The notes: generated by a model not told the origin, from the letters alone. DNA of 64,000 bases from Sphingomonas citri (GCF_019429485.1 NZ_JAHXZN010000001.1:992001-1056000); one strand, 5' to 3'; counted from the first letter of the stretch, positions 35,248 through 44,316 are shown. A program made the numbers and translations.

Positions 35248-35416
35248 GGAGCGCAGCGTGATCGCGCGCCGGCGGTCTGCTCAACGCTGAACCGCCGCAT
35301 ATCGCCCGATCATCGGCGAACGATCGGCCCGATATCGGCTTCACCGCCGCGACCGAGCGGCGGCGATCGACGAGTCTTCGACACTGCGACGATCCCCGTC
35401 GCGTCGGAGACTCATC

Positions 35417-35728
35417 ATGCGTTCGCTCATGCTGCCCGCCCTCGTCGCCTCCATGCCGCTCGCCTCACCCGCTACCGCGCAGAGTTGGCGCGTGGGCGAC
35501 GGCAGCTATCACATCGTCGCGCGCGACCTCGATCAGCGGACGGGCGCCGGCCGCGCCGCTATGCTCGCCCGGATGGAGCGCGCCGCCGCGCGGCTGTGCG
35601 AGCATGAGCCGCTTGCCTTGGACCGCCGCGCCTGCGTCGCCGCTACCGTCGCCGACGCGGCGCGGCGCTCGTCGCCGCTGCCAATCGCGATCGCCGAGCG
35701 CGACGCCACCGCGCTGGCGGCGCGATAG
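35417..35728 (+). CDS. UrcA family protein, exported
   Basis: A 103-residue protein of the UrcA family found in caulobacters and sphingomonads: a signal peptide (ending SPATAQ), then VARDLDQRTGAGRAAMLARMERAAARLC and a second Cys in RRACVAATVADA, giving the usual pair. The function is unknown; it is expected in the periplasm. The gap before it (35248-35416) shows no gene. Confidence 0.75.
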   Translation: MRSLMLPALVASMPLASPATAQSWRVGDGSYHIVARDLDQRTGAGRAAMLARMERAAARLCEHEPLALDRRACVAATVADAARRSSPLPIAIAERDATALAAR

Positions 35729-35793
35729 GCTGGCGGCCGTTCAAGCGCCGCATTCAGAGCGGAGGCTCCTCGGGCCATTCCTCAATTGCGGGG

Positions 35794-35820
35794 GGCATCC
35801 TGAATTTGTCCGAGGATGCC
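35794..35820. repeat. Possible degenerate half of a family A repeat
   Basis: GGCATCCT and AGGATGCC frame an 11-base centre. The order and spacing resemble the left arm of the family A repeats (ATCCTGA then TGTC then AGGAT). It lies between the convergent urcA and CadC-like genes. Confidence 0.4.
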
Positions 35821-35837
35821 CCTGTACGGGGGACCGC

Positions 35838-37415
35838 TCAACCTAGCGAAATCGCGCGATCGTCCGGCCGGGTGCCGGTCTCGCGCCAGTAACGAGTCAA
35901 TCCCATCGCTCGGGCCAGCGTCTCGAAGCGCGAGTCGCGCCGCAACGCCGCACACGGCGGCGCGAACAGGAACCAGCTCACGCGCTGATCCGGCGCCGTA
36001 TAGGTGCCTTGCCGACGCGAGAAGCGCAGCGTGTCCACTGCGAAGCCGCGGCGCAGGAAATAGCCCTCGGCGATCGCGAAGGCCTGGTCGAGCCGCCCCG
36101 CCGCGCTGAGGAACTGGATCGCGTTCTCGGCATGCCCGCTGCCGCGATGCGCCGCCTCGACATAGGCACCGGCGGTCGCCTCGACGTGGCGCGGGTCGCG
36201 CGTCGCCAGCGCCCGCGCCATCCCCGCGGTCAGCGTGAAGCTCGCGTCGTCGACGTTGCTCGGGCGGTGATCCGAGTCCTCGATCATGCGCAGCGCCTCC
36301 GCGCCGCGGCCGGTATAGGCGAGCAGGAAGGCGCGCGTGAACCAAACGGCGTAATGGAGCGGATAGAGCGCAAAGGCCTCCTCCATCGCGCGGTCGGCCT
36401 CCTCCAGCCGGTCGATGCTCCACAGCGAGACGACGCGCTGGTACATCGCGATCGGCGACGGGCCGCCGACCGTGAGCGCGCGAGTGAAATGGTTGGTCGA
36501 CTCGCGCATCCGACCGACCATCTGGAGCATGCGGCCGAGCGCGTCGGCGATCACGTCGTCGTCGGGATGCTCGCGCGCGGCGCGCGCGGTGACCTGCTCC
36601 TGCGCACGCCAGTTGCCGAGCAGCGGCGCGCGCCGCATCCGCGCCAGCGCTGCATAAGCGTTTCCAGGATCGATCGTTTCGGCGCGGCGCTCGGCGGCGA
36701 GCGCCCGCTCGGCGAAGGCGGCGCGGTCCGCCGCGGTCGCGATCCGCGCTGCCACCGCGCAGCACAGCGCGAGCTGGCCCCAGGCGTCGGCGTCGTCGGG
36801 CGCGAGCAGCACGGCGCGACGGAACAGTCCGATCGCCTGCCAAAGTCCCTGGCGATCGGCCTGACGCTGCGAGTCGCGTGCCTGGGCGACGAGCGCAACG
36901 ACCTCGGGCGTGCGCGGCGCGACGCGGTCACGGTGCCGCCACCACGCGCCGCCGATGACGGTAGCGCCCGCGACGCCTAGCCCGGCGATCAGCACACGAC
37001 GTGGCACATTGGGGACAGCGGCGCGCCCGGCCCCCTCGGCCAAGGCTACCGCCTCGTCCGCGGCGACGGAAGGGGGAGCGGGTGGAGCGCTCGTCTCTGC
37101 GACGATCAGGCGGTAGCCGACGCGCGCGATCGTCTCGACCCGGAAACGGCCCGTGCCGATCCCTTCGCTGAGGCGACGCAGACGCCCGACGACGCGATTG
37201 ATCGCGTCGTCGCCGACGATGCGCCCGTCCCAGCATTGCGCCACCAGCTCGTCGCGCGACACCACCGCGCCGTCCGCTCGGGCCAGCGCGACCAGGACCT
37301 GCATGACGCGAGGCTCGACTAGTTCCTCCTGTTCGCCCAGCGCGACGAGGCGGAGCGAGGGCCGTATTGTAAGGCCGGCCAGGTCGATATCGGCGGTGCG
37401 CGCGAGCTCGATCAT
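35838..37415 (-). CDS. CadC-like membrane transcriptional regulator with TPR-type sensor region
   Basis: A 525-residue protein. Residues 8-105 form an OmpR/PhoB-type winged helix (EPRVMQVLVALARADGAVVS, INRVVGRLRRLSEGIGTGRF, IARVGYRLIV). After a Pro/Ala-rich linker comes one membrane segment near residue 140 (VLIAGLGVAGATVIGGAWW), and the remaining ~360 residues are helical repeats of TPR character. This is the plan of CadC/ToxR-like one-component membrane regulators, where the sensor is outside the cytoplasm. The start is placed at ATG 37415 because longer frames read into repeat 37464-37562. The signal and targets are unknown. Confidence 0.85.
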   Translation of the reverse strand: MIELARTADIDLAGLTIRPSLRLVALGEQEELVEPRVMQVLVALARADGAVVSRDELVAQCWDGRIVGDDAINRVVGRLRRLSEGIGTGRFRVETIARVGYRLIVAETSAPPAPPSVAADEAVALAEGAGRAAVPNVPRRVLIAGLGVAGATVIGGAWWRHRDRVAPRTPEVVALVAQARDSQRQADRQGLWQAIGLFRRAVLLAPDDADAWGQLALCCAVAARIATAADRAAFAERALAAERRAETIDPGNAYAALARMRRAPLLGNWRAQEQVTARAAREHPDDDVIADALGRMLQMVGRMRESTNHFTRALTVGGPSPIAMYQRVVSLWSIDRLEEADRAMEEAFALYPLHYAVWFTRAFLLAYTGRGAEALRMIEDSDHRPSNVDDASFTLTAGMARALATRDPRHVEATAGAYVEAAHRGSGHAENAIQFLSAAGRLDQAFAIAEGYFLRRGFAVDTLRFSRRQGTYTAPDQRVSWFLFAPPCAALRRDSRFETLARAMGLTRYWRETGTRPDDRAISLG

Positions 37416-37463
37416 GGTGCCGACAGCATAGCGGAGAAGCGGCGAGCACGCCACTCGTTCACT

Positions 37464-37562
37464 GGCGTCATCCCGAACTCGTTCGGCATCCACCGTTTCG
37501 CGGACCTAGAGGTCGACGCGCTCGCGGGACCGTGGATCCTGGAAGGATTTCGGCATGACGCC
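37464..37562. repeat. Dispersed inverted repeat, family A copy 2
   Basis: Left arm GTCATCCCGAACTCGTTCGG and right arm GGATCCTGGAAGGATTTCGG with ATGACG at the outer end. It lies between the CadC-like start and the DUF1275 stop. The rest of 37416-37670 shows no gene. Confidence 0.75.
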
Positions 37563-37670
37563 GGTGTGCGAGGCGATGTTGTGCGATAGGCGCGCCGTAC
37601 CATCGTGGACGCAAGCGCTCGCGTCTCGCGCTTGTCTCCCCGCGCCCCCCCATCGTCGCCCTCTCCCGCC

Positions 37671-38333
37671 TCACTCGCGCGGCACACGGCCTCCCGCCGT
37701 GGTCGTCGCCGCCGCGAGCAATGCGATACCGAGTGCCGCGCCCGTCGCACGCCACAACGCGGCGTTGTCGGGCGCGGCATAGTCGGCCGTGCCGAGGAAG
37801 GCGCCGGCGATCAGCCCCGACCACAGCAGCAGGTACGGCAGCCAGTCCCAGCGCGCGCCCTCGCCCATCAGCGCGCCCGCGAGATGCTGGCCGAGCTTGA
37901 CCAAGGCGCCGGTCATGTAGGTCACCCCGACGCTGACCTCGCCGTCGCGCTGGAAGACGGTGTTGAGCCCCCCCATCGCCAGCGCCAGCAGCACCGTGCC
38001 GAGCCCGCCGAGCGGGCCGAACTCGGGCAGCGCCGCCGCCACGGCGAGCGGCACCGCGGCGAGCACGATCACGCCCGGTCGGCGCCAGCGCCCCAGCGCC
38101 GCGCCCGCGGTGGCGCCGACGACCACGCCCGCGACGAAGGCGAGGATCAGCGACGCCGCGGTGAGCGCCAGCGGCGAGCCGCCCGCCAGCGCCACCGCCA
38201 GCCGCGTCGAGTTGCCGCTCATGAAGGAGACGAACAGGCCGTTGAGCCGCAGAAAGCCGATCGCGTCGACATAGCCGGCCAGGGCCGCCAGCGCGATCGC
38301 CAGCCACCATTCGCGTCGTGGATGCCGGGTCAC
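37671..38333 (-). CDS. DUF1275 (YoaK-like) integral membrane protein
   Basis: A 220-residue protein with about six membrane segments. Family motifs include AGYVDAIGFLRLNGLFVSFM and SGNSTRLAVAL near the N-terminus, and GGLNTVFQRDGEVSVGVTYM with TGALVKLGQHL in the middle. The function is unknown; it may be a transporter. The GTG start at 38333 overlaps the parE stop (GTGA), so it is probably translated from the parE transcript. Confidence 0.87.
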   Translation of the reverse strand: MTRHPRREWWLAIALAALAGYVDAIGFLRLNGLFVSFMSGNSTRLAVALAGGSPLALTAASLILAFVAGVVVGATAGAALGRWRRPGVIVLAAVPLAVAAALPEFGPLGGLGTVLLALAMGGLNTVFQRDGEVSVGVTYMTGALVKLGQHLAGALMGEGARWDWLPYLLLWSGLIAGAFLGTADYAAPDNAALWRATGAALGIALLAAATTTAGGRVPRE

Positions 38334-40315
38334 GCGTCGATAGCCTCCTCGTCGAGGCGGGCCGCATTCTCCTGGATGAAGGCGAAGCGGTGCGCGGGAT
38401 TGGTCCCCATCAGCCGGTCGACCAGGTCCTTCACGCCGGCGCGCTCCTCATATTCCTGCGGCAGCGTGATGCGGATCATGCTGCGTTTGGCCGGGTCCAT
38501 CGTCGTCTCGCGCAACTGGCTCGGGTTCATCTCGCCCAGACCCTTGAAGCGCGCCACCTCCACCTTCTTGCCGCGGAAGACGGTGCGCTCCAGCTCGGCG
38601 CGGTGGGCGTCATCTCGCGCGTAGAGCGACTTGGCGCCGACGGTCAGGCGGTACAGCGGCGGCTGCGCGAGGTGCAGATGCCCCTGCCGCACCAGCTCGG
38701 GCATTTCCTGGAAAAAGAAGGTCATCAGCAGCGTCGCGATATGGGCGCCGTCGACGTCGGCATCGGTCATGATGACGATCTTCTCGTAGCGCAGCTGCTC
38801 GGGGCGGCAGTCCTTGCGCGTGCCGCAGCCGAGCGCCTGGATCAGGTCGGCGATCTCCTGGTTGGCCAGGATCTTGGCCGAAGTGGCCGAGGCGACGTTG
38901 AGGATCTTGCCGCGGATCGGCAGGATCGCCTGGGTCTTGCGGTCGCGCGCCTGCTTGGCCGAGCCACCCGCCGAGTCACCCTCGACGATGAACAGCTCGG
39001 TACCCTCCGAACTGTCGGAGGCGCAGTCGGTGAGCTTGCCCGGCAGCCGGATCCTGCGCGCCGAGGTGGCGGTCTTGCGCTTGACGTCGCGTTCGGCCTT
39101 GCGCCGCAGCCGCTCGTCCATCCGCTCCAGCACATAGCCGAGCAGCGCCTTGCCGCGCTCCATGTTGTGCCCGAGCCAATGGTCGAAATGGTCGCGCATC
39201 GCCTTCTCGACCAGCCCCGCCGCCTCGGGCGAGGTGAGCCGGTCCTTGGTCTGCGACTGGAACTGCGGCTCGCGGATGAAGACGCTGAGCATCAGCTCGC
39301 TGCCGACCATCACGTCGTCCGCGGTGAGGTCCTTGGCGCGCTTGTTGCCGACGAGGTCGCCGAACTGGCGCAGCCCGCGCACCAGCGCCTGTCGCAGCCC
39401 CTGCTCGTGCGTCCCGCCGTCCGGCGTGGGTATAGTGTTGCAATACCAGCTGTAGCTGCCCTCGCTCCACAGCGGCCAGGCAACCGCCCACTCGACCTTG
39501 CCCTGATGGTCGGGGAAGTCCTGCTGGCCGGCGAAGAAGTCGGCGGTCGCGCATTCGCGCCCGGCGATCTGCTCGCGCAGATGGTCCGACAAGCCGCCGG
39601 GGAACTGGAACACCGCCTCCTGGGGAGTATCGTCGCCGATCAGCTCGGGCGCGCAATGCCAGCGGATCTCGACGCCGGCGAACAGATACGCCTTGGAGCG
39701 TGCCAGCTTGTAGAGCCGCGCCGGCTTGAACAGCAGCTCGGGGCCGAAGATCTCGGTGTCGGGCGTGAAGGCCACCGAGGTGCCGCGGCGATTGGGAGCC
39801 GCGCCGACCGTCTCGAGCGGGCCGAGCGTCTGCCCCTTGCTGAAGCGCTGGCGGTAGAGCTGGCGGTCGCGTGCGACCTCGACCACGGTGTCGCTCGACA
39901 GCGCGTTCACCACCGAGACGCCCACGCCGTGGAGGCCGCCCGAAGTGGCATAGGCCTTGCCCGCGAATTTACCGCCCGAATGCAGCATCGAGAGGATCAC
40001 CTCGAGCGCCGACTTGTCCGGGAACTTCGGATGAGGGTCGACCGGCATGCCGCGGCCGTTGTCGACGATGGTCAGGCGGTTGCCCGGTTCCAGCGTGATC
40101 TCGATGCGCGTGGCGTGTCCCGCCACGGCCTCGTCCATCGCATTGTCGAGCACCTCGGCGGCGAGGTGATGCATCGCGCGCTCGTCGGTGCCGCCGACGT
40201 ACATGCCGGGCCGGCGGCGCACCGGCTCCAGTCCCTCGAGCACCTCGATCGACGAGGCGTCATAAGCGGGGGTGCCAGCGGGCGGGGAAGCGAACAGATC
40301 GGCCATGACCGTCAT
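38330..40315 (-). CDS. parE: DNA topoisomerase IV subunit B
   Basis: The 661-residue ATPase subunit of topoisomerase IV, which unlinks daughter chromosomes with ParC. The GHKL ATPase domain has EVLDNAMDEAVAGHATRIEI and VDNGRGMPVD, plus HSGGKF and GGLHGVGVSVVNAL. The TOPRIM region has FIVEGDSAGGSAKQARDRKT and MTDADVDGAHI. The absence of a large C-terminal insert and the overall length fit ParE rather than GyrB. An internal ATG three codons in is an alternative start. The stop is overlapped by the start of the DUF1275 gene. Confidence 0.93.
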   Translation of the reverse strand: MTVMADLFASPPAGTPAYDASSIEVLEGLEPVRRRPGMYVGGTDERAMHHLAAEVLDNAMDEAVAGHATRIEITLEPGNRLTIVDNGRGMPVDPHPKFPDKSALEVILSMLHSGGKFAGKAYATSGGLHGVGVSVVNALSSDTVVEVARDRQLYRQRFSKGQTLGPLETVGAAPNRRGTSVAFTPDTEIFGPELLFKPARLYKLARSKAYLFAGVEIRWHCAPELIGDDTPQEAVFQFPGGLSDHLREQIAGRECATADFFAGQQDFPDHQGKVEWAVAWPLWSEGSYSWYCNTIPTPDGGTHEQGLRQALVRGLRQFGDLVGNKRAKDLTADDVMVGSELMLSVFIREPQFQSQTKDRLTSPEAAGLVEKAMRDHFDHWLGHNMERGKALLGYVLERMDERLRRKAERDVKRKTATSARRIRLPGKLTDCASDSSEGTELFIVEGDSAGGSAKQARDRKTQAILPIRGKILNVASATSAKILANQEIADLIQALGCGTRKDCRPEQLRYEKIVIMTDADVDGAHIATLLMTFFFQEMPELVRQGHLHLAQPPLYRLTVGAKSLYARDDAHRAELERTVFRGKKVEVARFKGLGEMNPSQLRETTMDPAKRSMIRITLPQEYEERAGVKDLVDRLMGTNPAHRFAFIQENAARLDEEAIDA

Positions 40316-40435
40316 ATAACGATCCGCGCCGTCCGACCCAAGCGCGGCAAGGTCGGTTGCCGCGGCAATGATTCTTCACGCAACATAACCTGGATGGGGC
40401 TCGTTCGCGGATCGTTCGATCAGGGAGTGACCTAC

Positions 40436-41296
40436 ATGAGAGCGTATTTGACCGCCGCCGCGATCGCGGCGTCGCTGACGGCTGTCCCCGCGATGGCGCA
40501 GGACGGTGGCGACCCGTCGGTCAGCAGCGGCTTCTCCGGCATCTACGTCGGCGCCGCGGGCGGCTATGACGTGCAGCCCAACGACGGCGGCGCGCGCCTG
40601 GAGTTCGACCGCAACCTCGACGGCCGCTTCGGTGACACGGTGCTGACCGGCACGGGCGCGAACGCTTTCTCGCCGGGCTTCTGCGGCGGGCGCGCGCGCG
40701 CCGCACAAGGCCCGCGCAACGGTGGACCGGGCTGCGCCAAGGATCGCGACGGCTGGAGCTATTACGGCCGGGTCGGCTTCGACCAGCAGAGCGGGTCGAT
40801 CGTCTACGGCGTCGTCGGCGAGTTCGGGCGGACTCACATCAACGACAGCACCTCGGGCTTCTCGACCACCCCGGCCAACTACGTGATGTACCGCCAAGTC
40901 AACTGGGAGGCCGCGGTGCGCGCGCGCGCCGGCTACACGCCCAACGACTCGACGTTGTTCTACGGCACGTTCGGCCCATCACTGGCGCGAATCGATAGCG
41001 AGTTCTCGTCGAGCCAGAGCACCAACAGCTTCACCGCGCGTGGGCGGCAGGACCAGTTCGGCTTCCAGGGCGGCGGCGGCATCGAGCAGCGCTTCGGCGA
41101 GCATTTCTCGGTCGGGCTCGAATATGTCTACCACCAGTATCAGGACGACGACTATCGCGTCCGCGCCGCCGGGCCGGCGGGCACGCCCTTCACCAACGCC
41201 GGCAACGGCGGCACGGCCGAGGGCACCGACTTCCGCCGCTCGGACGAGAAGTTCCGCTGGCACAGCCTGCGCGCCACCGCGGCGTTCCGCTTCTGA
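40436..41296 (+). CDS. Outer-membrane beta-barrel protein
   Basis: A 286-residue exported protein: signal peptide (MRAYLTAAAIAASLTAVPAMAQ), then GIYVGAAGGYDVQ, repeated amphipathic strands with Gly and aromatic residues (YYGRVGFDQQSGSIVYGVVG, FSVGLEYVYHQYQDDDY), and a C-terminal Phe (LRATAAFRF) as recognised by the BAM machinery. It belongs to the OmpA/OmpW-like porin-family barrels without a peptidoglycan domain. Two Cys (FCGG, GCAK) lie in a predicted loop. GGGAG nine bases upstream supports ATG 40436; the frame is open far upstream, but that part is antisense to parE. Confidence 0.85.
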   Translation: MRAYLTAAAIAASLTAVPAMAQDGGDPSVSSGFSGIYVGAAGGYDVQPNDGGARLEFDRNLDGRFGDTVLTGTGANAFSPGFCGGRARAAQGPRNGGPGCAKDRDGWSYYGRVGFDQQSGSIVYGVVGEFGRTHINDSTSGFSTTPANYVMYRQVNWEAAVRARAGYTPNDSTLFYGTFGPSLARIDSEFSSSQSTNSFTARGRQDQFGFQGGGGIEQRFGEHFSVGLEYVYHQYQDDDYRVRAAGPAGTPFTNAGNGGTAEGTDFRRSDEKFRWHSLRATAAFRF

Positions 41297-41342
41297 GGTG
41301 AGGGGGCGGAGGCAGAGGAGCGCCCGCGCCCCACTCTCTTCG

Positions 41343-41431
41343 TTCCCCGGCGAAGGCCGGGGCCCAGTCGGGCGGCGCGGGTGAGACACACCACGGGCGC
41401 CCCAACTGGGCCGCCGCCTTCGCCGGGGTAC
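41343..41431. repeat. Dispersed inverted repeat, family B copy
   Basis: TTCCCCGGCGAAGGCCGGGG on the left and CCGCCTTCGCCGGGG on the right, with GGCCCAGTCGG and CCCAACTGGGCC as inner arms. It separates the convergent barrel-protein and gcrA genes. Confidence 0.8.
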
Positions 41432-41452
41432 AACAGCTTTATGTGACGGCGC

Positions 41453-42181
41453 TCACCCTAAACGCATGCGGGGGCCGCCGAACGGCAACGGCGGCGCGCG
41501 ACGATCGCGGCGCGGCAGCTGCGCCTGGTAGGCATGGCCGCAATGCTCGACGCAGTAGGGGAAGCCCGGGTTCACCTTGTCGCCGCAGAAGTGGAAATCG
41601 GGCTCGCCGGGGTGGCCGAGCGGCCACTTGCAGATCTTGTCGTTGAGGTCGAGCAGCGAGGTCTTGTTGGCAAACTCGGGCGCGGTGCGCGCGGGCACCA
41701 GCCGACGCGGCGGGGCGGGCGCGATCGGCGGCTGCTGCTCACCGGGCGCCTGACGCACGAAGCCGCCCGGACCGACCGAGCGCAGCACCGGCTCGCGCTT
41801 GACCGGCGGCGCGCTGGGCGCCTCCTCGGCCTCATCGTCGACCTCGCTGGCCGCCGGCGCTGCTTCCGGAGTCGAGTCGGTCGCGAAGGGCGGCGGCGCG
41901 GGCCGCGCGGCGGGCGCGGGCGCCGCGGTGCGGACCGGGGCGGGACTCGGCTTCGGCGCGGGCGCGGCAGCGACAGGGGCGGCGGCCGGCGCCGACTCGG
42001 CGGCACGCGCCTCTTCCTTGGTCGTCACCGGCGACGGGCGCGACTGGAGGCCGAGGCGATGCGCCTTGCCGATCACCGCGTTGCGGCTCACGCCGCCGAG
42101 CGCCTCGGCGATCTGGCTGGCGGTCTGGCCCGCCTCCCACATCGTCTTCAGCGTATCGATCCGCTCGTCGGTCCAGGACAT
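41453..42181 (-). CDS. gcrA: Cell-cycle regulator GcrA
   Basis: GcrA is an alphaproteobacterial cell-cycle regulator that works with sigma-70 at promoters methylated by CcrM. The N-terminal DNA-binding domain is fully conserved (MSWTDERIDTLKTMWEAGQT, RNAVIGKAHRLGL). A long Ala/Pro-rich linker, longer than in Caulobacter, runs from about residue 45 to 165. The C-terminal sigma-interacting domain (LNDKICKWPLGHPGEPDFHF, CVEHCGHAYQ) follows with its Cys/His cluster. It is divergent from the ABC permease gene across 61 bases. Confidence 0.93.
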   Translation of the reverse strand: MSWTDERIDTLKTMWEAGQTASQIAEALGGVSRNAVIGKAHRLGLQSRPSPVTTKEEARAAESAPAAAPVAAAPAPKPSPAPVRTAAPAPAARPAPPPFATDSTPEAAPAASEVDDEAEEAPSAPPVKREPVLRSVGPGGFVRQAPGEQQPPIAPAPPRRLVPARTAPEFANKTSLLDLNDKICKWPLGHPGEPDFHFCGDKVNPGFPYCVEHCGHAYQAQLPRRDRRAPPLPFGGPRMRLG

Positions 42182-42242
42182 GCTTGTCTTCCTCTAGCGT
42201 TCCGGTTGCGGGCGCGCGCCGCAGCGGTTACCCGCACAGGCG

Positions 42243-43094
42243 ATGAGCAGCCAGCCTCCTACCGGACAAATTCCGTCAGCCATCAGGCACGCCCCCGGCG
42301 AACCGGTGATCCGGAACGTCAATTGGGGCGGCCTGCGAACCCTCTATGTGAAGGAGGTGCGCCGTTTCTTCAAGGTGCAGCTCCAGACGGTGTGGGCTCC
42401 GGCGGTGACGACGCTGATGTTCCTCGTCATCTTCACCGTCGCCAACGGCGCGCGCAGCCCGGTCAACGTCGGCGGCGCGCCGGTCGCCTTCGCCGACTTC
42501 ATCGCGCCCGGCCTGATCGTGATGGGGATGCTCAACAACGCCTTCGCCAATGCGAGCTTCTCGCTGCTGGTCGGCAAGATCCAGGGCAATATCGTCGACT
42601 ATCTCCAGCCGCCGCTGTCCACCAGCGAGCTGCTCGCGGCGCTCGTCGGCGCGGCGGTGACGCGCGCCTTCTGCGTCGGCAGCGCGGTGTGGCTGGCGAT
42701 GGCGCTGTGGCCCGGCGTCCACGTCACCCCGATCCACCCCCTGGCGGTGCTGTGGTTCGGGCTGCTCGGCGCGATGTTCCTGTCGTTCGCGGGCGTCCTC
42801 ACCTCGATCTGGGCGGACAAGTTCGACCATGCCGCGGCGGTGACCAACTTCCTGATCGCGCCGCTGACGCTGCTGTCGGGTACCTTCTACTCGGTCGACC
42901 ATCTCGCGCCCGCGTTCCGCGCCTTCAGCCACGTCAACCCGTTCTTCTACGTGATCTCGGGCTTCCGCTACGGCTTCCTTGGCAGCGCCGACTCGCCGGT
43001 GGCGGTGGGCAGCGTGGTGATCCTCGCGATCAACGTCGCGCTGGGGGTGCTGTGCTATGTTTTGCTCAAGCGCGGCTGGAAGCTGAAGAGCTAG
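42243..43094 (+). CDS. ABC-2 type transporter permease
   Basis: A 283-residue membrane protein with six predicted segments and the ABC-2 signature region (FLIAPLTLLSGTFYSVDHLA, FFYVISGFRYGFLG). It resembles multidrug, lipid or polysaccharide-type exporters. The partner ATPase is not encoded next to it; upstream is gcrA on the other strand and downstream a convergent hydrolase gene. Substrate unknown. Confidence 0.88.
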   Translation: MSSQPPTGQIPSAIRHAPGEPVIRNVNWGGLRTLYVKEVRRFFKVQLQTVWAPAVTTLMFLVIFTVANGARSPVNVGGAPVAFADFIAPGLIVMGMLNNAFANASFSLLVGKIQGNIVDYLQPPLSTSELLAALVGAAVTRAFCVGSAVWLAMALWPGVHVTPIHPLAVLWFGLLGAMFLSFAGVLTSIWADKFDHAAAVTNFLIAPLTLLSGTFYSVDHLAPAFRAFSHVNPFFYVISGFRYGFLGSADSPVAVGSVVILAINVALGVLCYVLLKRGWKLKS

Positions 43095-43102
43095 ACTGAC
43101 CA

Positions 43103-43128
43103 GATCCTCCCCGCGAGCGGGGTGGATC
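43103..43128. terminator. Hairpin between convergent genes
   Basis: GATCCTCCCCGC and GCGGGGTGGATC pair along twelve positions with one mismatch. The stem reaches the first base of the TAG stop of the hydrolase gene. It probably ends transcripts from both sides, although there is no T run. Confidence 0.55.
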
Positions 43129-43889
43129 TACTCCGCCACGAAATCCGCGATCGCCTGCCCCAGCTCGGGCTTGGTCACCGCGCTCATGTGGTTGCCCGGT
43201 ACCTCGGCGTAGCGCGCGTTCTTCAGCGCGTCGGCGAGCGCCGCGGCCGAGCCATTGTCGTGGTCGTCCACCCCGCTGAGCACCAAGGTCGGACGGTCGA
43301 GCGTCGCCAGCACCGCCGCCGGCGTGCTCGCGAACGTGTCGATCACGCCGAGGAGCGCGACCGGGTCGCCCCCGGTGGTCTTGAGGAAGGCCTCGGCGAG
43401 CCACTCCGGGCTGCCGCGCTCGTGCTGGCCCAGCCGCGTGAGGATGTTACGGAAATGGTCGGCGCGCCGCTCGGCGCCGACGATCCCCTCCAGCCCCATG
43501 CCGGCGAGCACGACGCGCCGCGGCGTCGCCCCGCGCGCCAGCATCCGCACCACCGTCCGCGCGCCGAGCGAGTAGCCGCCGAGGTCATAGTCGGTCAGGC
43601 CGAGGTGACGCACCAGCGCCTCGCCGTCCAGCGCCAGTGCGTCGCGCGGGTAAGCGGCGGGGTCATGCGGTTTGCCGCTCTCGCCGTGCGCGCGCAGGTC
43701 GGGCATGATCACGCGCACGCCCCGCGCAGCGATCGCGGCGGCATGGCCGTAGCGCAACCAATTGGTGCGCGCGTCCGAGAAATAGCCGTGGATCAGCACC
43801 AGGGGGCGGCCCTCGCCCAGCTCGCGCCAGGCGATCGGCGTGCCGTCGAAACTGTCGAAGAAGCGTGTCTCAGTCGGGGAGCTTGCCAC
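43128..43889 (-). CDS. Alpha/beta hydrolase
   Basis: A 253-residue alpha/beta hydrolase. Motifs are RPLVLIHGYFSDART (oxyanion region), the nucleophile Ser in DLGGYSLGARTVVRM, an acid in LVLSGVDDHDN and the His in VPGNHMSAV. It has no export signal. The start is a GTG at 43889, inside the 3' end of the GFA gene, giving a 20-base overlap; longer frames run antisense-like through the GFA gene. Substrate unknown. Confidence 0.83.
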   Translation of the reverse strand: MASSPTETRFFDSFDGTPIAWRELGEGRPLVLIHGYFSDARTNWLRYGHAAAIAARGVRVIMPDLRAHGESGKPHDPAAYPRDALALDGEALVRHLGLTDYDLGGYSLGARTVVRMLARGATPRRVVLAGMGLEGIVGAERRADHFRNILTRLGQHERGSPEWLAEAFLKTTGGDPVALLGVIDTFASTPAAVLATLDRPTLVLSGVDDHDNGSAAALADALKNARYAEVPGNHMSAVTKPELGQAIADFVAE

Positions 43890-44316
43890 TCGTTTCCATC
43901 CATTTGCCGACAATGTGCGGGAGCTCGTCGGTGCGTTTCTCGGGCAGCCCGGCCGTGTCGCGCCAAGCGGCGTGGCGGCTCTCGACGCCGAAGTGGCCGG
44001 TCGGGCGGAGGCGGCCAGCGTCGTCGAAGCTGCCGACGGTGAGGTCGAGCTGGTCGGCGCCCTTCCCCTCATAGGTGAGCGGGGTGCCGCAGTCGCGGCA
44101 GAAACCGCGCGCGGCGATCGGCGACGAGGCACGGCGGTCGGGCTCGCGCGTGGTCCAGCGCAGCGCGGCGCGCGACACCTGCTTGAGCGCGGCGAAGACG
44201 CCGCCGGTGGCGCGCTGGCACATCCGGCAATGGCAGAGATAGGCATGGTCGTCCTCGACCAGCACGGCGTAGCGCACGCTGCCGCACTGGCACCCACCGG
44301 TCATCTCGCGCGCCAT
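43870..44316 (-). CDS. GFA family (CENP-V/GFA domain) zinc protein
   Basis: A 148-residue protein of the family named for glutathione-dependent formaldehyde-activating enzyme. Zinc-binding Cys are seen in GGCQCGSVRY, YLCHCRMCQRATGG and GFCRDCGTPLTY. Most family members are not proven to act on formaldehyde, so the name should be taken as a fold label. GGGAG upstream selects ATG 44316. It is the first gene of a two-gene unit with the overlapping hydrolase. Confidence 0.87.
   Translation of the reverse strand: MAREMTGGCQCGSVRYAVLVEDDHAYLCHCRMCQRATGGVFAALKQVSRAALRWTTREPDRRASSPIAARGFCRDCGTPLTYEGKGADQLDLTVGSFDDAGRLRPTGHFGVESRHAAWRDTAGLPEKRTDELPHIVGKWMETSGKLPD

Noticed and set aside
37416..37493. 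N-terminal extension of the CadC-like regulator
   Set aside because: The extra residues are encoded partly by a dispersed repeat, and the winged-helix domain starts right after ATG 37415.
38318..40435. Long upstream extension of the outer-membrane barrel frame across parE
   Set aside because: It is antisense to parE. The signal peptide and ribosome site place the true start at 40436.
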